From the NCBI GenBank assembly GCA_050014095.1, contig JBEKDZ010000001.1:248001-312000 (forward strand): a stretch of DNA of 64,000 bases. The letters run 5' to 3'. The notes below the pieces were generated by a model that did not search any database, was not told the DNA's origin, and saw only the letters and a program-made list of their open reading frames with translations. Below are positions 52,463-60,730 of the stretch, piece by piece. The first letter of the stretch is position 1. Each line of letters starts with the position of its first letter. Made by a program: the position numbers and the translations under genes. Origin of the DNA: RBG-13-51-18 sp050014095 (GTDB lineage Bacteria > Chloroflexota > Dehalococcoidia > Dehalococcoidales > RBG-16-60-22).

Positions 52463-53766
52463 TGGAAGCCATCCTCGCCCGGGCGCAAAAAGTCGCTAAA
52501 GAAGCTGAAGTATTTGAAGTTACCTCGGAAGAGACGCAGGTGCGGTTCGAGGCAAACCGACTCAAGCAGATGCAGACCAACCAGAGCACCACTCTCGCCC
52601 TGCGCATCATCAAAGACGGCAGGGTCGGCTATGCCACGACCACCGGCACTGGCGATGGGCAGCAGCTCGTTGAGGACGCTTTGGAAACTGCCGCCTTCGG
52701 CAGCGAAGCTAAATTCAAGTTGCCGGACGGTGCGAAGTATCCTAAGGTGGATATATTTGACCCTGCAGTACCGCAGGTCTCGATTAAGGAAATGGTGACA
52801 CTGGGTGAGAAGATGGTCGACGCTGTTACCTCTCATACGGCCGGCATTTTGTGCGACGCTATGGTGACCCGCAGTGTGATGACCGTCCGCCTGCTTAACT
52901 CCCGCGGCGGCCAGGCGGTATATAAAAAGAGCTTTTTCTCGCTCGACCTGGAAGGCAATTTGATTAAAGGCACGGATATGCTCTTCGTGGGCGAGGGCGA
53001 ATGCTCCTGCCACCCCCTGCCCAATCCGCAAAACGTTATCGATGTAGTGCTGAGACAGCTGGACCTGGCAAAACATAAGGCGAAGTCGCCCACTAAAGTA
53101 TTACCGATTATTTTTACATCCAACGGCGTCGCCGGCGCTTTAATCCTGCCTCTGATATCCGCTTTTAACGGCAAGGTCGTTCTGGAAGGCGCCTCACCCC
53201 TAGCGGATAAAACAGGCAAAACAGTTTTCGATAAGAATTTCAGTCTTTATGACGACCCCATGGCAGCCTACCGTCCCGCCAGTCGCCCCTGCGACGATGA
53301 AGGCGTTGCCAGCCAGCGTACCCCGCTGGTCAGCAAGGGCATCGTCAATGGATTTCTCTACGACTTGCAGACCGCCGCATTAGCGAAGAAAAAGAGCACC
53401 GGCAACGGCAGCCGGAACCGCGGCAGTTTGCCCACCCCCGCCCCTAGTGCCCTGGTGATTACTCCTGGTAAGACCACCTTCGATGAGATGGTGGGAGATA
53501 TAAAAGAGGGGCTGGTCATCGAGCAGCTGATGGGGGCGGAGCAGGGCAACATTTTAGGCGGGGACTTCAGCGGCAACGTCCTCCTCGGCTTTAAGATAGA
53601 GAACGGCAAAATCGTCGGGCGCGTTAAGGACACGATGGTCTCCGGCAACGTCTATAAAATCCTTAAAGATATCGCCGCCATCGGCAGCGAGACCAAATGG
53701 GTAAGCAGCTTCCTCCAGACCCCGCCCTTCTACTGCAAGGGGCTTTCGGTTTCGAGCAAGGGGTAA
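52462..53766 (+). CDS. tldE: TldE/PmbA-type protease subunit
   Basis: The partner of TldD; it lacks HExxxH and shapes the cleavage chamber. The 434-residue protein has RFEANRLKQMQTNQSTTLAL, then SRPCDDEGVASQRTPLVSKG and NGSRNRGSLPTPAPSALVI. It ends PPFYCKGLSVSSKG; a second copy of this exact 14-residue end is encoded at 53891-53937, with different codons. Confidence 0.92.
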   Translation: MEAILARAQKVAKEAEVFEVTSEETQVRFEANRLKQMQTNQSTTLALRIIKDGRVGYATTTGTGDGQQLVEDALETAAFGSEAKFKLPDGAKYPKVDIFDPAVPQVSIKEMVTLGEKMVDAVTSHTAGILCDAMVTRSVMTVRLLNSRGGQAVYKKSFFSLDLEGNLIKGTDMLFVGEGECSCHPLPNPQNVIDVVLRQLDLAKHKAKSPTKVLPIIFTSNGVAGALILPLISAFNGKVVLEGASPLADKTGKTVFDKNFSLYDDPMAAYRPASRPCDDEGVASQRTPLVSKGIVNGFLYDLQTAALAKKKSTGNGSRNRGSLPTPAPSALVITPGKTTFDEMVGDIKEGLVIEQLMGAEQGNILGGDFSGNVLLGFKIENGKIVGRVKDTMVSGNVYKILKDIAAIGSETKWVSSFLQTPPFYCKGLSVSSKG

Positions 53767-53770
53767 GCAA

Positions 53771-53880
53771 AATCTCCCTTTCTCCCTCCTTACGAAGGAG
53801 GGACAAGCCAATGGAGTAAAAAACGATTTTAAAAGAAGAGGTAAAAATCGTCTCCCTTCGTAAAGGGAGATGAGAGAAGG
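53771..53880. repeat. CTCCCTT hairpin repeats after tldE
   Basis: CTCCCTCCTTACGAAGGAGG and CTCCCTTCGTAAAGGGAG are two palindromic units of the CTCTCCC/GGGAGAGG family, separated by a short AT-rich stretch. They lie between the intact tldE stop and the duplicated tail. Confidence 0.8.
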
Positions 53881-53890
53881 ATTTTAAAAT

Positions 53891-53937
53891 CCCCGCCCTT
53901 CTACTGCAAGGGGCTTAGCGTGTCGAGTAAAGGATAG
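53891..53937 (+). pseudogene. Duplicated 3' end of tldE
   Basis: 47 bases that re-encode the final 14 residues and stop of tldE (PPFYCKGLSVSSKG). The first 26 bases match 53720-53745 exactly, and the rest differ only by codon choice (Ser TCG/AGC, Val GTT/GTG, Ser AGC/AGT, Lys AAG/AAA, Gly GGG/GGA, stop TAA/TAG). This is best explained by a tail from a related tldE allele, not by a simple tandem copy. It ends 7 bases before the AT-rich orphan gene. Confidence 0.85.
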
Positions 53938-53944
53938 AAAATCA

Positions 53945-54625
53945 ATGACAAAGTGGCCAACATATAACGAACTACTTAATGTCTGTAATGATTACGTACA
54001 GAAAGAGCAAGGTGATACAAACTACGAGATACCGCTAACTTGGGTTCAACAACACTGGGATGATACACAACGGTTAGCTGGAGCAGTCCGCATTTTTGAG
54101 GAAACATGGAACAGAGCTTTTTATAATAGCGCCCGGGGCATTTTCGACATGACCCGTCTAACAAATAGCCTTGAAAAACTAAAACCTTACTTAAATACCC
54201 TAAAGTCACGAGAAATTGATAGTTTCGGACAACAAGATGAACAAATATTATCTGTACTCTGGAATGAGTTGTTTGAATCTCTTAGACCAAGGAATAAACC
54301 AGATAGACCTTTCATTGCAACTACCAAAGCATTGCATCTTCTCATTCCCACGTTCTTTGTTCCTCTTGATAACAAAATAGACAAACATTATAGCTGTAAT
54401 ATCGTACAACCACAAGGCTATATTAAATTCCAACATTTGATGGCCGAATTTGCTTCTTTTGTCTTAAATTCATATGTTACCTCGCAAGGTGGAGACATAA
54501 ATAAAGCAAGATCTTCTATCTGTGGTGATCTTTATATACAAAAAACTGGAAGTAAATTTAAAAAATCTCTCGCCAAAATACTTGATGAATATAATTGGAT
54601 GATATATTCTCAAAAAAAGGGCTAA
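53945..54625 (+). CDS. AT-rich orphan protein, probable acquired gene
   Basis: Not firmly recognised. A 226-residue soluble protein with several Trp and the segment ATTKALHLLIPTFFVPLDNK, a pattern (KALH..P..F..WD-like) seen in some small uncharacterised bacterial proteins of mobile regions. The base composition is much more AT-rich than tldE. It begins 7 bases after a foreign-looking tldE tail and ends 8 bases before another repeat, so it appears as cargo in a recombined block. Confidence 0.65.
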   Translation: MTKWPTYNELLNVCNDYVQKEQGDTNYEIPLTWVQQHWDDTQRLAGAVRIFEETWNRAFYNSARGIFDMTRLTNSLEKLKPYLNTLKSREIDSFGQQDEQILSVLWNELFESLRPRNKPDRPFIATTKALHLLIPTFFVPLDNKIDKHYSCNIVQPQGYIKFQHLMAEFASFVLNSYVTSQGGDINKARSSICGDLYIQKTGSKFKKSLAKILDEYNWMIYSQKKG

Positions 54626-54633
54626 GCCCCTTT

Positions 54634-54728
54634 TCCATAAATCTCCTCTCCCCTTGTGGGAGAGGTAAGGGTGAGGGGAAAAACGAGGAAAAATCTCCCT
54701 TATTCCCTCCTTTGTAAGGAGGGACAAT
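54634..54728. repeat. CTCTCCC/GGGAGAGG hairpin repeats
   Basis: CTCCTCTCCCCTTGTGGGAG then AGGTAAGGGTGAGGGG, followed by CTCCCTTATTCCCTCCTTTG and TAAGGAGGGACAAT. These two units flank the downstream side of the AT-rich orphan gene. Confidence 0.8.
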
Positions 54729-54763
54729 AAACTTGAACAAAAACAAAATCATAACGGAGTAAA

Positions 54764-55423
54764 ATGAAAAAGCTATTAATATCACTAACTTTAGTCGCCC
54801 TCATCGTCATGCCCGGTTGTGGACTTACCGGCTCACCGAATTACACCACACCCATAACAATCATTGTGACATCTACCACACCGTCCTACCCAACCACTAG
54901 TACCGCCCCAACAACCACCCCCGTTACTACTCCACCCTACTCGGATACTAATATTCCAACCTCTACACTACCGGCGGGGTTTTTCCTGGATAATCCCGTA
55001 CCACTAGGACAATCAGCCGTTAATGCTGAAGGTATTCAGATAACCGTGGTTGATTTTGTCACCGGCGACGATGCATGGGAAATCATTAAAAACGCCAATT
55101 CTGTAAACGTGCCCCCCGACAAAGGTATGCAATATATCCTCATCACTATCAAGTTAAAAAACGTTTCCAGTCGTGAAGAACCCTACATGTTTTGGGGCAC
55201 CTATTTTGACCTGGTCGGCGGCTCCGGCAAAGTATTCCATGCCTATGACATCAACATCATCTACCCAACTAAAGGAATATACCAGAAGCTAGAAGGAGAA
55301 TTAAATCACGGCGATGAAGTCACCGGTTCCGTCCACTTCTATGTCCCCCAGAACGAAACCGGCTTGACTTTAGTCTGGAGCGACTACTACGGTTATAATA
55401 AACTATATTTTGCTATAAAATAA
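54764..55423 (+). CDS. Lipoprotein with DUF4352-like domain
   Basis: A 219-residue exported lipoprotein: signal, lipobox VMPGC (Cys19), a long Thr/Pro-rich linker (residues of about 30-70), then an immunoglobulin-like DUF4352 pattern with IQITVVDFVTGDDAW, GMQYILITIKLKNVS and HGDEVTGSVHFYVPQNETGL. Such domains are typically extracellular with unknown ligands. ACGGAG lies just upstream of the ATG. Confidence 0.75.
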   Translation: MKKLLISLTLVALIVMPGCGLTGSPNYTTPITIIVTSTTPSYPTTSTAPTTTPVTTPPYSDTNIPTSTLPAGFFLDNPVPLGQSAVNAEGIQITVVDFVTGDDAWEIIKNANSVNVPPDKGMQYILITIKLKNVSSREEPYMFWGTYFDLVGGSGKVFHAYDINIIYPTKGIYQKLEGELNHGDEVTGSVHFYVPQNETGLTLVWSDYYGYNKLYFAIK

Positions 55424-55443
55424 TCAATAACCCAAGCTTTTTC

Positions 55444-55574
55444 TGTCATTCTGAAGGAGCGTTTATGGTGAGCTTGTCGAACCACAGCGACTGAAGAATC
55501 TCGGGGAGGGGCGATGAAAAACCCCTCACCACCCCGAGATCCTTCCCCTTCGCTATATTCAGGGTCAGGATGAC
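55444..55574. repeat. Composite dispersed repeat
   Basis: The outer ends are TGTCATTCTGAAGGAGC and GGGTCAGGATGAC. Inside, ATGGTGAGCTTGTCGAACCA (55465-55484) is the reverse complement of the GGTTCGACAAGCTCACCATG repeat, followed by CTCGGGG/CCCCGAG arms. One family is inserted in another. Confidence 0.8.
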
Positions 55575-55653
55575 GTAATAAAGAAGGACTTAGAAAATAA
55601 ATTTATAACGGAGTACAATATTAAGTAACGGAGAGGGACAATACATAGGTAAT

Positions 55654-55770
55654 TGTCATTCTGAGCGCAGCGAAGAATCTAGGGGAGGGGTAAACAATAA
55701 ATATGCCCCGCCAGTACCGAGACCCTTCACGGAGTTTACCCTGAGCGAAGCGTGAGGGCTCAGGGTGACA
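55654..55770. repeat. Palindromic dispersed repeat upstream of the PAC2 gene
   Basis: Runs from TGTCATTCTGAGCGCAGCGA to GCGTGAGGGCTCAGGGTGACA. With the preceding element it occupies most of the 370-bp gap 55424-55793, in which I see no gene, RNA or clear promoter. Confidence 0.85.
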
Positions 55771-55793
55771 GGCTATACAAGAGGTCAGCTAAA

Positions 55794-56597
55794 ATGAGCG
55801 ACATTATAAAAATAACCGCCCGACCCAAACTTAAAGCGTCCAATCTCTTGGCCGCCTGGCCAGGTATCGGCAACGTCGCCATGATTATCGCTAACTACCT
55901 TAGAGCCAAGCTCCCCTTTAAAGAGTTGGGTTACTTGGAACCAGCTTACTTCTTCGACCCCATCGGTGTGCTCGTGCGGGATGACGTTGTCGAGGAGCCT
56001 GACTTCCCCCAGAGCGACTTCTATTACTGGAAGAACACCGGCGGCGGTAACGACCTTATTCTGTTCCTCGGCGATGACCAGCCGGCTTCCAAGGGATATG
56101 AGCTGGCGCACTGTATCCTGGATGTCGGTGAGCGCTTTGGCGTCGAAAGTATTTATACCTGTGCCGCCGCTATCACGCGCATCCACCATACCGAGCCACC
56201 AAAAGTCTGGGGTGTGGCTACCAGCCATCTCTTAGCTACCAACTTAAAAACCTTTAACCTTGAGCATTCCAGCAACCTGCAAATCGCCGGCCTCAACGGA
56301 CTGCTCCTGGGCGTTGCCAAGGAAAGAGAAAAGGACGGCATCTGCCTCCTGGGAGAGGTGCCGGTTTATGCCAGCCGCGTGCCCAATCCCATGGCTGCCC
56401 TGGCGGTGCTTAAGGTATTGACCGGTATGCTCGGCATCAAAATCGATACCACCGACCTGGCGAAAATGGCGGTGGAGGCGGGGGAAAGAATCAAGCAGGT
56501 GGCGGCCCAAGCAATGGAAGAATACATCGATTATTTTACCGAGCCTATCTGGGAACGCGGCGAAGAAGAGGATGACGAGGAACAAGCAGAAAATTAA
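55794..56597 (+). CDS. PAC2-family protein
   Basis: A 267-residue protein of the PAC2 (proteasome-assembly-chaperone-like) family: AWPGIGNVAMIIANYLRAKL near the start, then YWKNTGGGNDLILFLGDDQP, IYTCAAAITRI, AGLNGLLLGVAKEREKDGIC and GEVPVYASRVPNPMAALAVL. Bacterial and archaeal members are mostly of unknown function. ATG 55794 with AAGAGGT upstream is chosen; a reading from 55752 lies in the repeat. It overlaps the next gene. Confidence 0.82.
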   Translation: MSDIIKITARPKLKASNLLAAWPGIGNVAMIIANYLRAKLPFKELGYLEPAYFFDPIGVLVRDDVVEEPDFPQSDFYYWKNTGGGNDLILFLGDDQPASKGYELAHCILDVGERFGVESIYTCAAAITRIHHTEPPKVWGVATSHLLATNLKTFNLEHSSNLQIAGLNGLLLGVAKEREKDGICLLGEVPVYASRVPNPMAALAVLKVLTGMLGIKIDTTDLAKMAVEAGERIKQVAAQAMEEYIDYFTEPIWERGEEEDDEEQAEN

Positions 56598-57228
56598 TTT
56601 ACCACCAGGCTCTTTTTATACTATGAAATTATGGAAACGCGATAGCTCCGCTGGACTAAAACCCTTAAACGGCGCCATTATCACCGGCAATAAAGTCAAA
56701 CTCCGCGAGAAAAAACTCTCGGACGTCCGCAAAGACTATCAATGGCAAGCCGACCCCGAGCTGGCTGAACTCGATGCCTCCCCCATCCTCGATATATCCT
56801 TCTCTATTTACCTGCTGGACTATTCATCCATGGTGCACCATAAAGACAATCATCGATACCCCCTGGCTATCGAAACCATCGATGGTAAACATATCGGCAA
56901 CTGCACCTGCTATGATATCGACGCCAAGAAGAGTGAGGCGCAGCTAGGCATCATGATAGGGAATAAGGATTATTGGGATAAAGGCTACGGCGCCGATGCC
57001 ATCAACACCCTCGTCGACTATATTTACAAAACATCGAGTTTGCATCGCCTCTACCTGAAGACGCTGGATTGGAACAAGCGGGCGCAGAAGTGCTTTAGCA
57101 AATGCGGGTTTACACCCTGTGGCAACCTAAAGCGCGAGGGCTTTAACTTTGTACTCATGGAGCTGACCAGAGAGAATTGGGAAAAGAGGCAGCAAATATC
57201 CTCTCTCCCCACCGTGGGAGAGAGCTAG
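56572..57228 (+). CDS. GNAT-family acetyltransferase (RimJ/RimL-like)
   Basis: A 218-residue GNAT protein: NKVKLREKKLSDVRKDYQWQ (N-terminal RimL-like start), EAQLGIMIGNKDYWDKGYGA (acetyl-CoA loop), and RLYLKTLDWNKRAQKCFSKC with GF. ATG 56623 may be the true start because the segment before it overlaps the PAC2 gene. The last residues (SSLPTVGES) are encoded by a dispersed repeat, so the original C-terminus has probably been replaced. Substrate unknown. Confidence 0.8.
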   Translation: MTRNKQKINLPPGSFYTMKLWKRDSSAGLKPLNGAIITGNKVKLREKKLSDVRKDYQWQADPELAELDASPILDISFSIYLLDYSSMVHHKDNHRYPLAIETIDGKHIGNCTCYDIDAKKSEAQLGIMIGNKDYWDKGYGADAINTLVDYIYKTSSLHRLYLKTLDWNKRAQKCFSKCGFTPCGNLKREGFNFVLMELTRENWEKRQQISSLPTVGES

Positions 57229-57294
57229 AGTGAGGGGGCAACAACGGGTATTACACCCTCACCCACCCTCTCCCATAAAGGGAGAGGAGAGAGT
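57203..57294. repeat. Repeat that runs into the end of a gene
   Basis: CTCTCTCCCCACCGTGGGAG then AGAGCTAGAGTGAGGGGGC, followed by CCCTCACCCACCCTCTCCCA and TAAAGGGAGAGGAGAG. It supplies the last codons and TAG stop of the acetyltransferase. Confidence 0.85.
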
Positions 57295-57334
57295 TTTTGG
57301 ATATTGTTTAGATTAATGCGGGGATAATTAGCTA

Positions 57335-57892
57335 ATGAAAGCCGGTAAAACCACTTTTAAAAGACTCCAGAGAAAAGACCTGCCTTTGATGCACCGATGG
57401 CTGAATACACCGCATGTGAGCGAATGGTGGAATCTCGACGGCAATAATCATCCTTCTTTAGAGGAAGTCAGCCGGCATTTCTCGCCGCGTATTGAGGGCA
57501 AGGACCCGGTCGATGTTTACATGATAATTTATAACGATAAACCAATCGGCATGGTGCAGTCCTGCAAATTGGATGACTTCCCGATGGAAAAAGCCAATTT
57601 TGGCCTAGACCGGAGCTGCGTCGGCATCGATATCTTTATCGGTGAGGAAAGCTACGTTCATCACGGTCTGGGCAGCGGTATTATTAGAGAGTTTCTTAAA
57701 AACATCGTTTTTGAGAAGTATAACGTAGATTGCTGCATCGTCGACCCTTATGTGGAAAATGAAATAGCTATCAAAGCTTATAAAAAGGCAGGATTCAAGT
57801 ATTTAAAGACCGTCTGGTACGAAAAAGACGGCAGGCGAGAACATCTTTTAAGCATCAATCGCGATGAACTGAAAGAGGAATCTGCAAAGTGA
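57335..57892 (+). CDS. GNAT acetyltransferase similar to AAC(6')-I aminoglycoside acetyltransferases
   Basis: The layout resembles the AacA4/AAC(6')-Ib group: RKDLPLMHRWLNTPHVSEWW (as in LMYEWLN.SHI.EWW), YNDKPIGMVQS, SCVGIDIFIGEE (like GIDQ), HHGLGSGIIREFLKNIVFE, then VDPYVENEIAIKAYKKAGF. The 185-residue length matches. Whether it acetylates aminoglycosides is unknown; environmental members often act on other amines. The stop overlaps the mtnA GTG (GTGA). Confidence 0.75.
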   Translation: MKAGKTTFKRLQRKDLPLMHRWLNTPHVSEWWNLDGNNHPSLEEVSRHFSPRIEGKDPVDVYMIIYNDKPIGMVQSCKLDDFPMEKANFGLDRSCVGIDIFIGEESYVHHGLGSGIIREFLKNIVFEKYNVDCCIVDPYVENEIAIKAYKKAGFKYLKTVWYEKDGRREHLLSINRDELKEESAK

Positions 57893-58935
57893 ACCAAAAT
57901 AAAACCGACTATCAGCCCATCGAATGGCTCGGCGACCGGGTCAAAATACTTGACCAGACACGGCTGCCCCAGGAAGAGGCCTACCTTGAGCTGGACGACT
58001 ACCGCAGCGTAGTTACCGCCATTAAGGAGATGAAAATAAGGGGCGCGCCCGCTATTGGAATAGCCGGGGCTTATGGCGCTGCCCTGGGGGCATTAAAAAT
58101 TAACGCTACGGGACGCGGCGAGTTTCTTAAGCAACTGCAAGGGGTTATCGATACTATTGCCGCCACCCGTCCTACCGCCCGCAACCTCTTCTTCGCTCTG
58201 GAACATATGAAAAAAGCAGCGGCAACCGGCAAGAACACAACAGAAATAAAAAAAACATTGGTTACCGAAGCTGTGAAAATCCACGAAGAGGAAGCCGATG
58301 CCACCCACCACCTTAGTCTCTTCGGAGCGGAGCTGCTTAAAGACGGCTGGACCGTCCTGACGCACTGCAATACCGGTCCCCTGGCGACATCCGGCCATGG
58401 CACCGCTCTTGGCGTCATCATCACGGCACAAAAGCAGGGCAAGAAAATTACAGTTCTCGCCGACGAGACACGCCCGCTCTTACAGGGGGCGCGGCTGACC
58501 GCCTGGGAACTGCAAAAAGCTGGTGTGCCAGTGACACTGATTACCGACTCCATGGCGGGGTATTTTATGCGGGGCGGAAAGGTCCACTGCGTTATCACCG
58601 GCGCTGACCGCATTGCTGCCAACGGGGATACCGCCAATAAAATCGGCACCTATACCCTGGCGGTGCTGGCTAAAGAAAACAACATCCCCTTCTATATCGC
58701 CGCACCCGTTTCCACCATCGATATCTCTATCAAGACTGGAGAGAAAATCCCTATCGAGGAGCGTGAGGCAGATGAAGTGACGCACTTCCAGGGTAAACGC
58801 ATAGCTCCAGAAGGCATAAACGCCGCTAATCCCGCCTTCGATGTTACGCCACATGAGTATATTACCACCATCATCACCGATAAGGGGATAATAAAAGAAC
58901 CGTATCTAGAGGGGATTAAAAAGCTAAATGAATAA
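57889..58935 (+). CDS. mtnA: Methylthioribose-1-phosphate isomerase
   Basis: Isomerises 5-methylthioribose-1-P to the ribulose form in methionine salvage. The 348-residue protein has KEMKIRGAPAIGIAGAYGAA, HCNTGPLATSGHGTALGVI (catalytic Cys), TRPLLQGARLTAWEL and GADRIAANGDTANKIGTYTL (catalytic Asp). The start is GTG 57889. mtnP, which supplies its substrate, is 3.5 kb downstream. No mtnB, mtnC or mtnD is in the window. Confidence 0.93.
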   Translation: MNQNKTDYQPIEWLGDRVKILDQTRLPQEEAYLELDDYRSVVTAIKEMKIRGAPAIGIAGAYGAALGALKINATGRGEFLKQLQGVIDTIAATRPTARNLFFALEHMKKAAATGKNTTEIKKTLVTEAVKIHEEEADATHHLSLFGAELLKDGWTVLTHCNTGPLATSGHGTALGVIITAQKQGKKITVLADETRPLLQGARLTAWELQKAGVPVTLITDSMAGYFMRGGKVHCVITGADRIAANGDTANKIGTYTLAVLAKENNIPFYIAAPVSTIDISIKTGEKIPIEEREADEVTHFQGKRIAPEGINAANPAFDVTPHEYITTIITDKGIIKEPYLEGIKKLNE

Positions 58936-59800
58936 GCCAAAGACATTGATTTTAACCGGAGCGCACCCGGACGACGAGTCCTTCGGCGTAGGTGGGACGC
59001 TGGCACAATATGCCGCCGCTGGCTACAGGGTCTATTACGTTTGCGGGACGCGCGGCGAGGTTGGCGAGGTTGCCCCGGAAATGCTTAAGGGCTACAACTC
59101 GATTGCCGACCTGCGCACACACGAGTTAGAGTGCGCGGCTAAGGTACTCGGGCTGACCGACGTTATTTACCTGGGTTACCGCGATTCCGGCATGGCCGGC
59201 ACACCGGATAACAAGCACCCTAACGCACTGGCTGCCGCCCCGACTGAACAGGTAGCGGAGAGCATTGTGAAAATATTGCGTGAGCTTAAACCAGAGGTGG
59301 TGATAACCTCCGACCCCAACGGTGGGTACGGACATCCCGACCATATCGCCATTCATCAGGCTACCGTTATGGCTTTTGATGCATCAGGCGACCCGCAAAA
59401 ATACCCCGGGGTTGGGCCGCCTTTCCAGCCGCAAAAGCTGTACTATCATGTCTTCCCCCACCGGTTTTTCAAGTTCATGGTGAGAATGTGGCAGCTCCTG
59501 GGGCGGGATGTGCATCATATGGGGCGGAATAAAGACATCGACTTTGCAGCTTTCGTGGAACCGGAATTCCCGGTACACTGCACGATATTACTCAAGAAAA
59601 AGTCCCTGGAAACACGCAATCAAGCCGCAGCTTGCCATGCCAGCCAACTGGGCGGCGGGGGCGGCAGGCGGGGAGGATTAATGGGGTTGGTGAACCGAAT
59701 CTTCGGGCAGCGCGATTGCTACACACGCGTTTATCCGCTGGTGAAGGGACACGTTCACGAGCATGACCTGTTTAAAGGGGTAAAGTTATTTCCACCATAG
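58928..59800 (+). CDS. PIG-L/LmbE-family deacetylase
   Basis: A Zn-dependent N-acetyl-sugar deacetylase family protein. The 290-residue product has TGAHPDDESFGVGGTL (His13, Asp16) and GGYGHPDHIAIHQ (His of the second motif). The C-terminal half is longer than MshB-type cores and has a Gly/Arg-rich stretch. It overlaps mtnA by 8 bases. Substrate unknown; bacillithiol/mycothiol-like or glycan targets are possible. Confidence 0.87.
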   Translation: MNKPKTLILTGAHPDDESFGVGGTLAQYAAAGYRVYYVCGTRGEVGEVAPEMLKGYNSIADLRTHELECAAKVLGLTDVIYLGYRDSGMAGTPDNKHPNALAAAPTEQVAESIVKILRELKPEVVITSDPNGGYGHPDHIAIHQATVMAFDASGDPQKYPGVGPPFQPQKLYYHVFPHRFFKFMVRMWQLLGRDVHHMGRNKDIDFAAFVEPEFPVHCTILLKKKSLETRNQAAACHASQLGGGGGRRGGLMGLVNRIFGQRDCYTRVYPLVKGHVHEHDLFKGVKLFPP

Positions 59801-59812
59801 TGAGTCTGTCAA

Positions 59813-59848
59813 CCGCTCATGGTTCGACAAGCTCACCATGAACGCTTA
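59813..59848. repeat. GGTTCGACAAGCTCACCATG dispersed repeat
   Basis: AACCGCTCATGGTTCGACAA then GCTCACCATGAACGC, the same repeat as in the terminator at 17541-17579. It lies between the deacetylase stop and the next ribosome binding site. Confidence 0.8.
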
Positions 59849-59863
59849 TTAAAGGAGCACATT

Positions 59864-60568
59864 ATGAGTGAAAAGACGCTGGAAACCAGACTCAAGACAA
59901 TGGAGTCGGAAATAAAAACTCTTAAGAAACAGATACAAACGCTCGAGGATATCGACGCTATCAAGCGACTTCAGTGCGCTTACGGCTACTACCTGGAGCA
60001 CTGGATGGGCGATGAAATCATCGACTGCTTTTCTAACAATCCAGAGGTTTCCGGCACCTTCGTCGAGGGAACGTATAAAGGTCCGGAGGGCATCCGCAAG
60101 TACTTCGGGCGCATGAAAGAAGTGCCGCCGGAGTTCCTGCACATGGTGATGCAGGTATCGCCGGTGATAACGGTGGCTGAAGACGGCAAGACCGCGTACG
60201 GCAGGTGGTACGGCTACGGCTCGATTTTCTCCCGCGCTACCGTCCCCCTCGACCCAACGATGATGGCCGTCATTTACGAGATGGACTATATCAAGGAAAA
60301 CGGCATCTGGAAAATCCTTAAGCTGCGTCTTTTAATGCACTACGCATATCCTACGAGGACACCACAACCGCCGCCTGACGGCAAGGAAGTCCCGAGACCG
60401 ACCATGAAACTCAATCCGGACGAATGGGCGGAGTACGACACGCAGTATCCCTCCGGCTATATCTATCCCTTCCGCTTTAAGCATCCGGTGACTGGCAAAC
60501 CAACTTCAGAAGCAAAGCGTAACGCCAAACTAAAGCTCAAGCCAAATCCATTCAAGAGTTGGGGATAA
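59864..60568 (+). CDS. SnoaL-like (NTF2-fold) protein
   Basis: A 234-residue protein with an N-terminal coiled coil (ETRLKTMESEIKTLKKQIQT) followed by a SnoaL-like domain: DIDAIKRLQCAYGYYLEHWM, FVEGTYKGPEGIRKYFGRM, and YIKENGIWKILKLRLLMHYA. The layout resembles steroid-dehydratase-like NTF2 proteins, of which the substrate is unknown here. ATG 59864 with AAAGGAG is chosen; a reading from 59819 would translate the repeat (VRQAHHERLL). Confidence 0.8.
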   Translation: MSEKTLETRLKTMESEIKTLKKQIQTLEDIDAIKRLQCAYGYYLEHWMGDEIIDCFSNNPEVSGTFVEGTYKGPEGIRKYFGRMKEVPPEFLHMVMQVSPVITVAEDGKTAYGRWYGYGSIFSRATVPLDPTMMAVIYEMDYIKENGIWKILKLRLLMHYAYPTRTPQPPPDGKEVPRPTMKLNPDEWAEYDTQYPSGYIYPFRFKHPVTGKPTSEAKRNAKLKLKPNPFKSWG

Positions 60569-60635
60569 AGGAAAACACCAAGAAACAAGATACAATAACC
60601 AAATATAGGGCGGGGGGTAAAGGAGTATGCCAACG

Positions 60636-60672
60636 GCTTCTCCCTTTGAAAAAGGGAGATTGAGAGGGATTT
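60636..60672. repeat. CTCCCTTTGAAAAAGGGAG hairpin repeat
   Basis: TTCTCCCTTTGAAAAAGGGA then GATTGAGAGGGATTTT, one unit of the CTCTCCC/GGGAGAGG family, directly upstream of the next promoter. Confidence 0.7.
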
Positions 60673-60700
60673 TGAGAAAGACTTAAAGCTAGCTTATACT
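60672..60700 (+). promoter_or_regulatory. Sigma70-type promoter of the DUF169 gene
   Basis: TTGAGA (60672-60677), a 17-base spacer and TATACT (60695-60700), 30 bases before the ATG. The region AAAGCTAGCTTATACTTTAG and following ATACGAT is duplicated at 61617-61656. Confidence 0.7.
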
Positions 60701-60730
60701 TTAGATACGATTACGTAATAGGAGGCGAAC

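Noticed and set aside
53771..54728. CRISPR-like array suggested by several similar hairpins
   Set aside because: Units differ in length and sequence, the spacing is irregular, and there are no cas genes.
59819..59863. Upstream in-frame start that would give the SnoaL-like protein an N-terminus VRQAHHERLLKEH
   Set aside because: It is a translation of the GGTTCGACAAGCTCACCATG repeat. ATG 59864 has a proper ribosome binding site and fits the domain.
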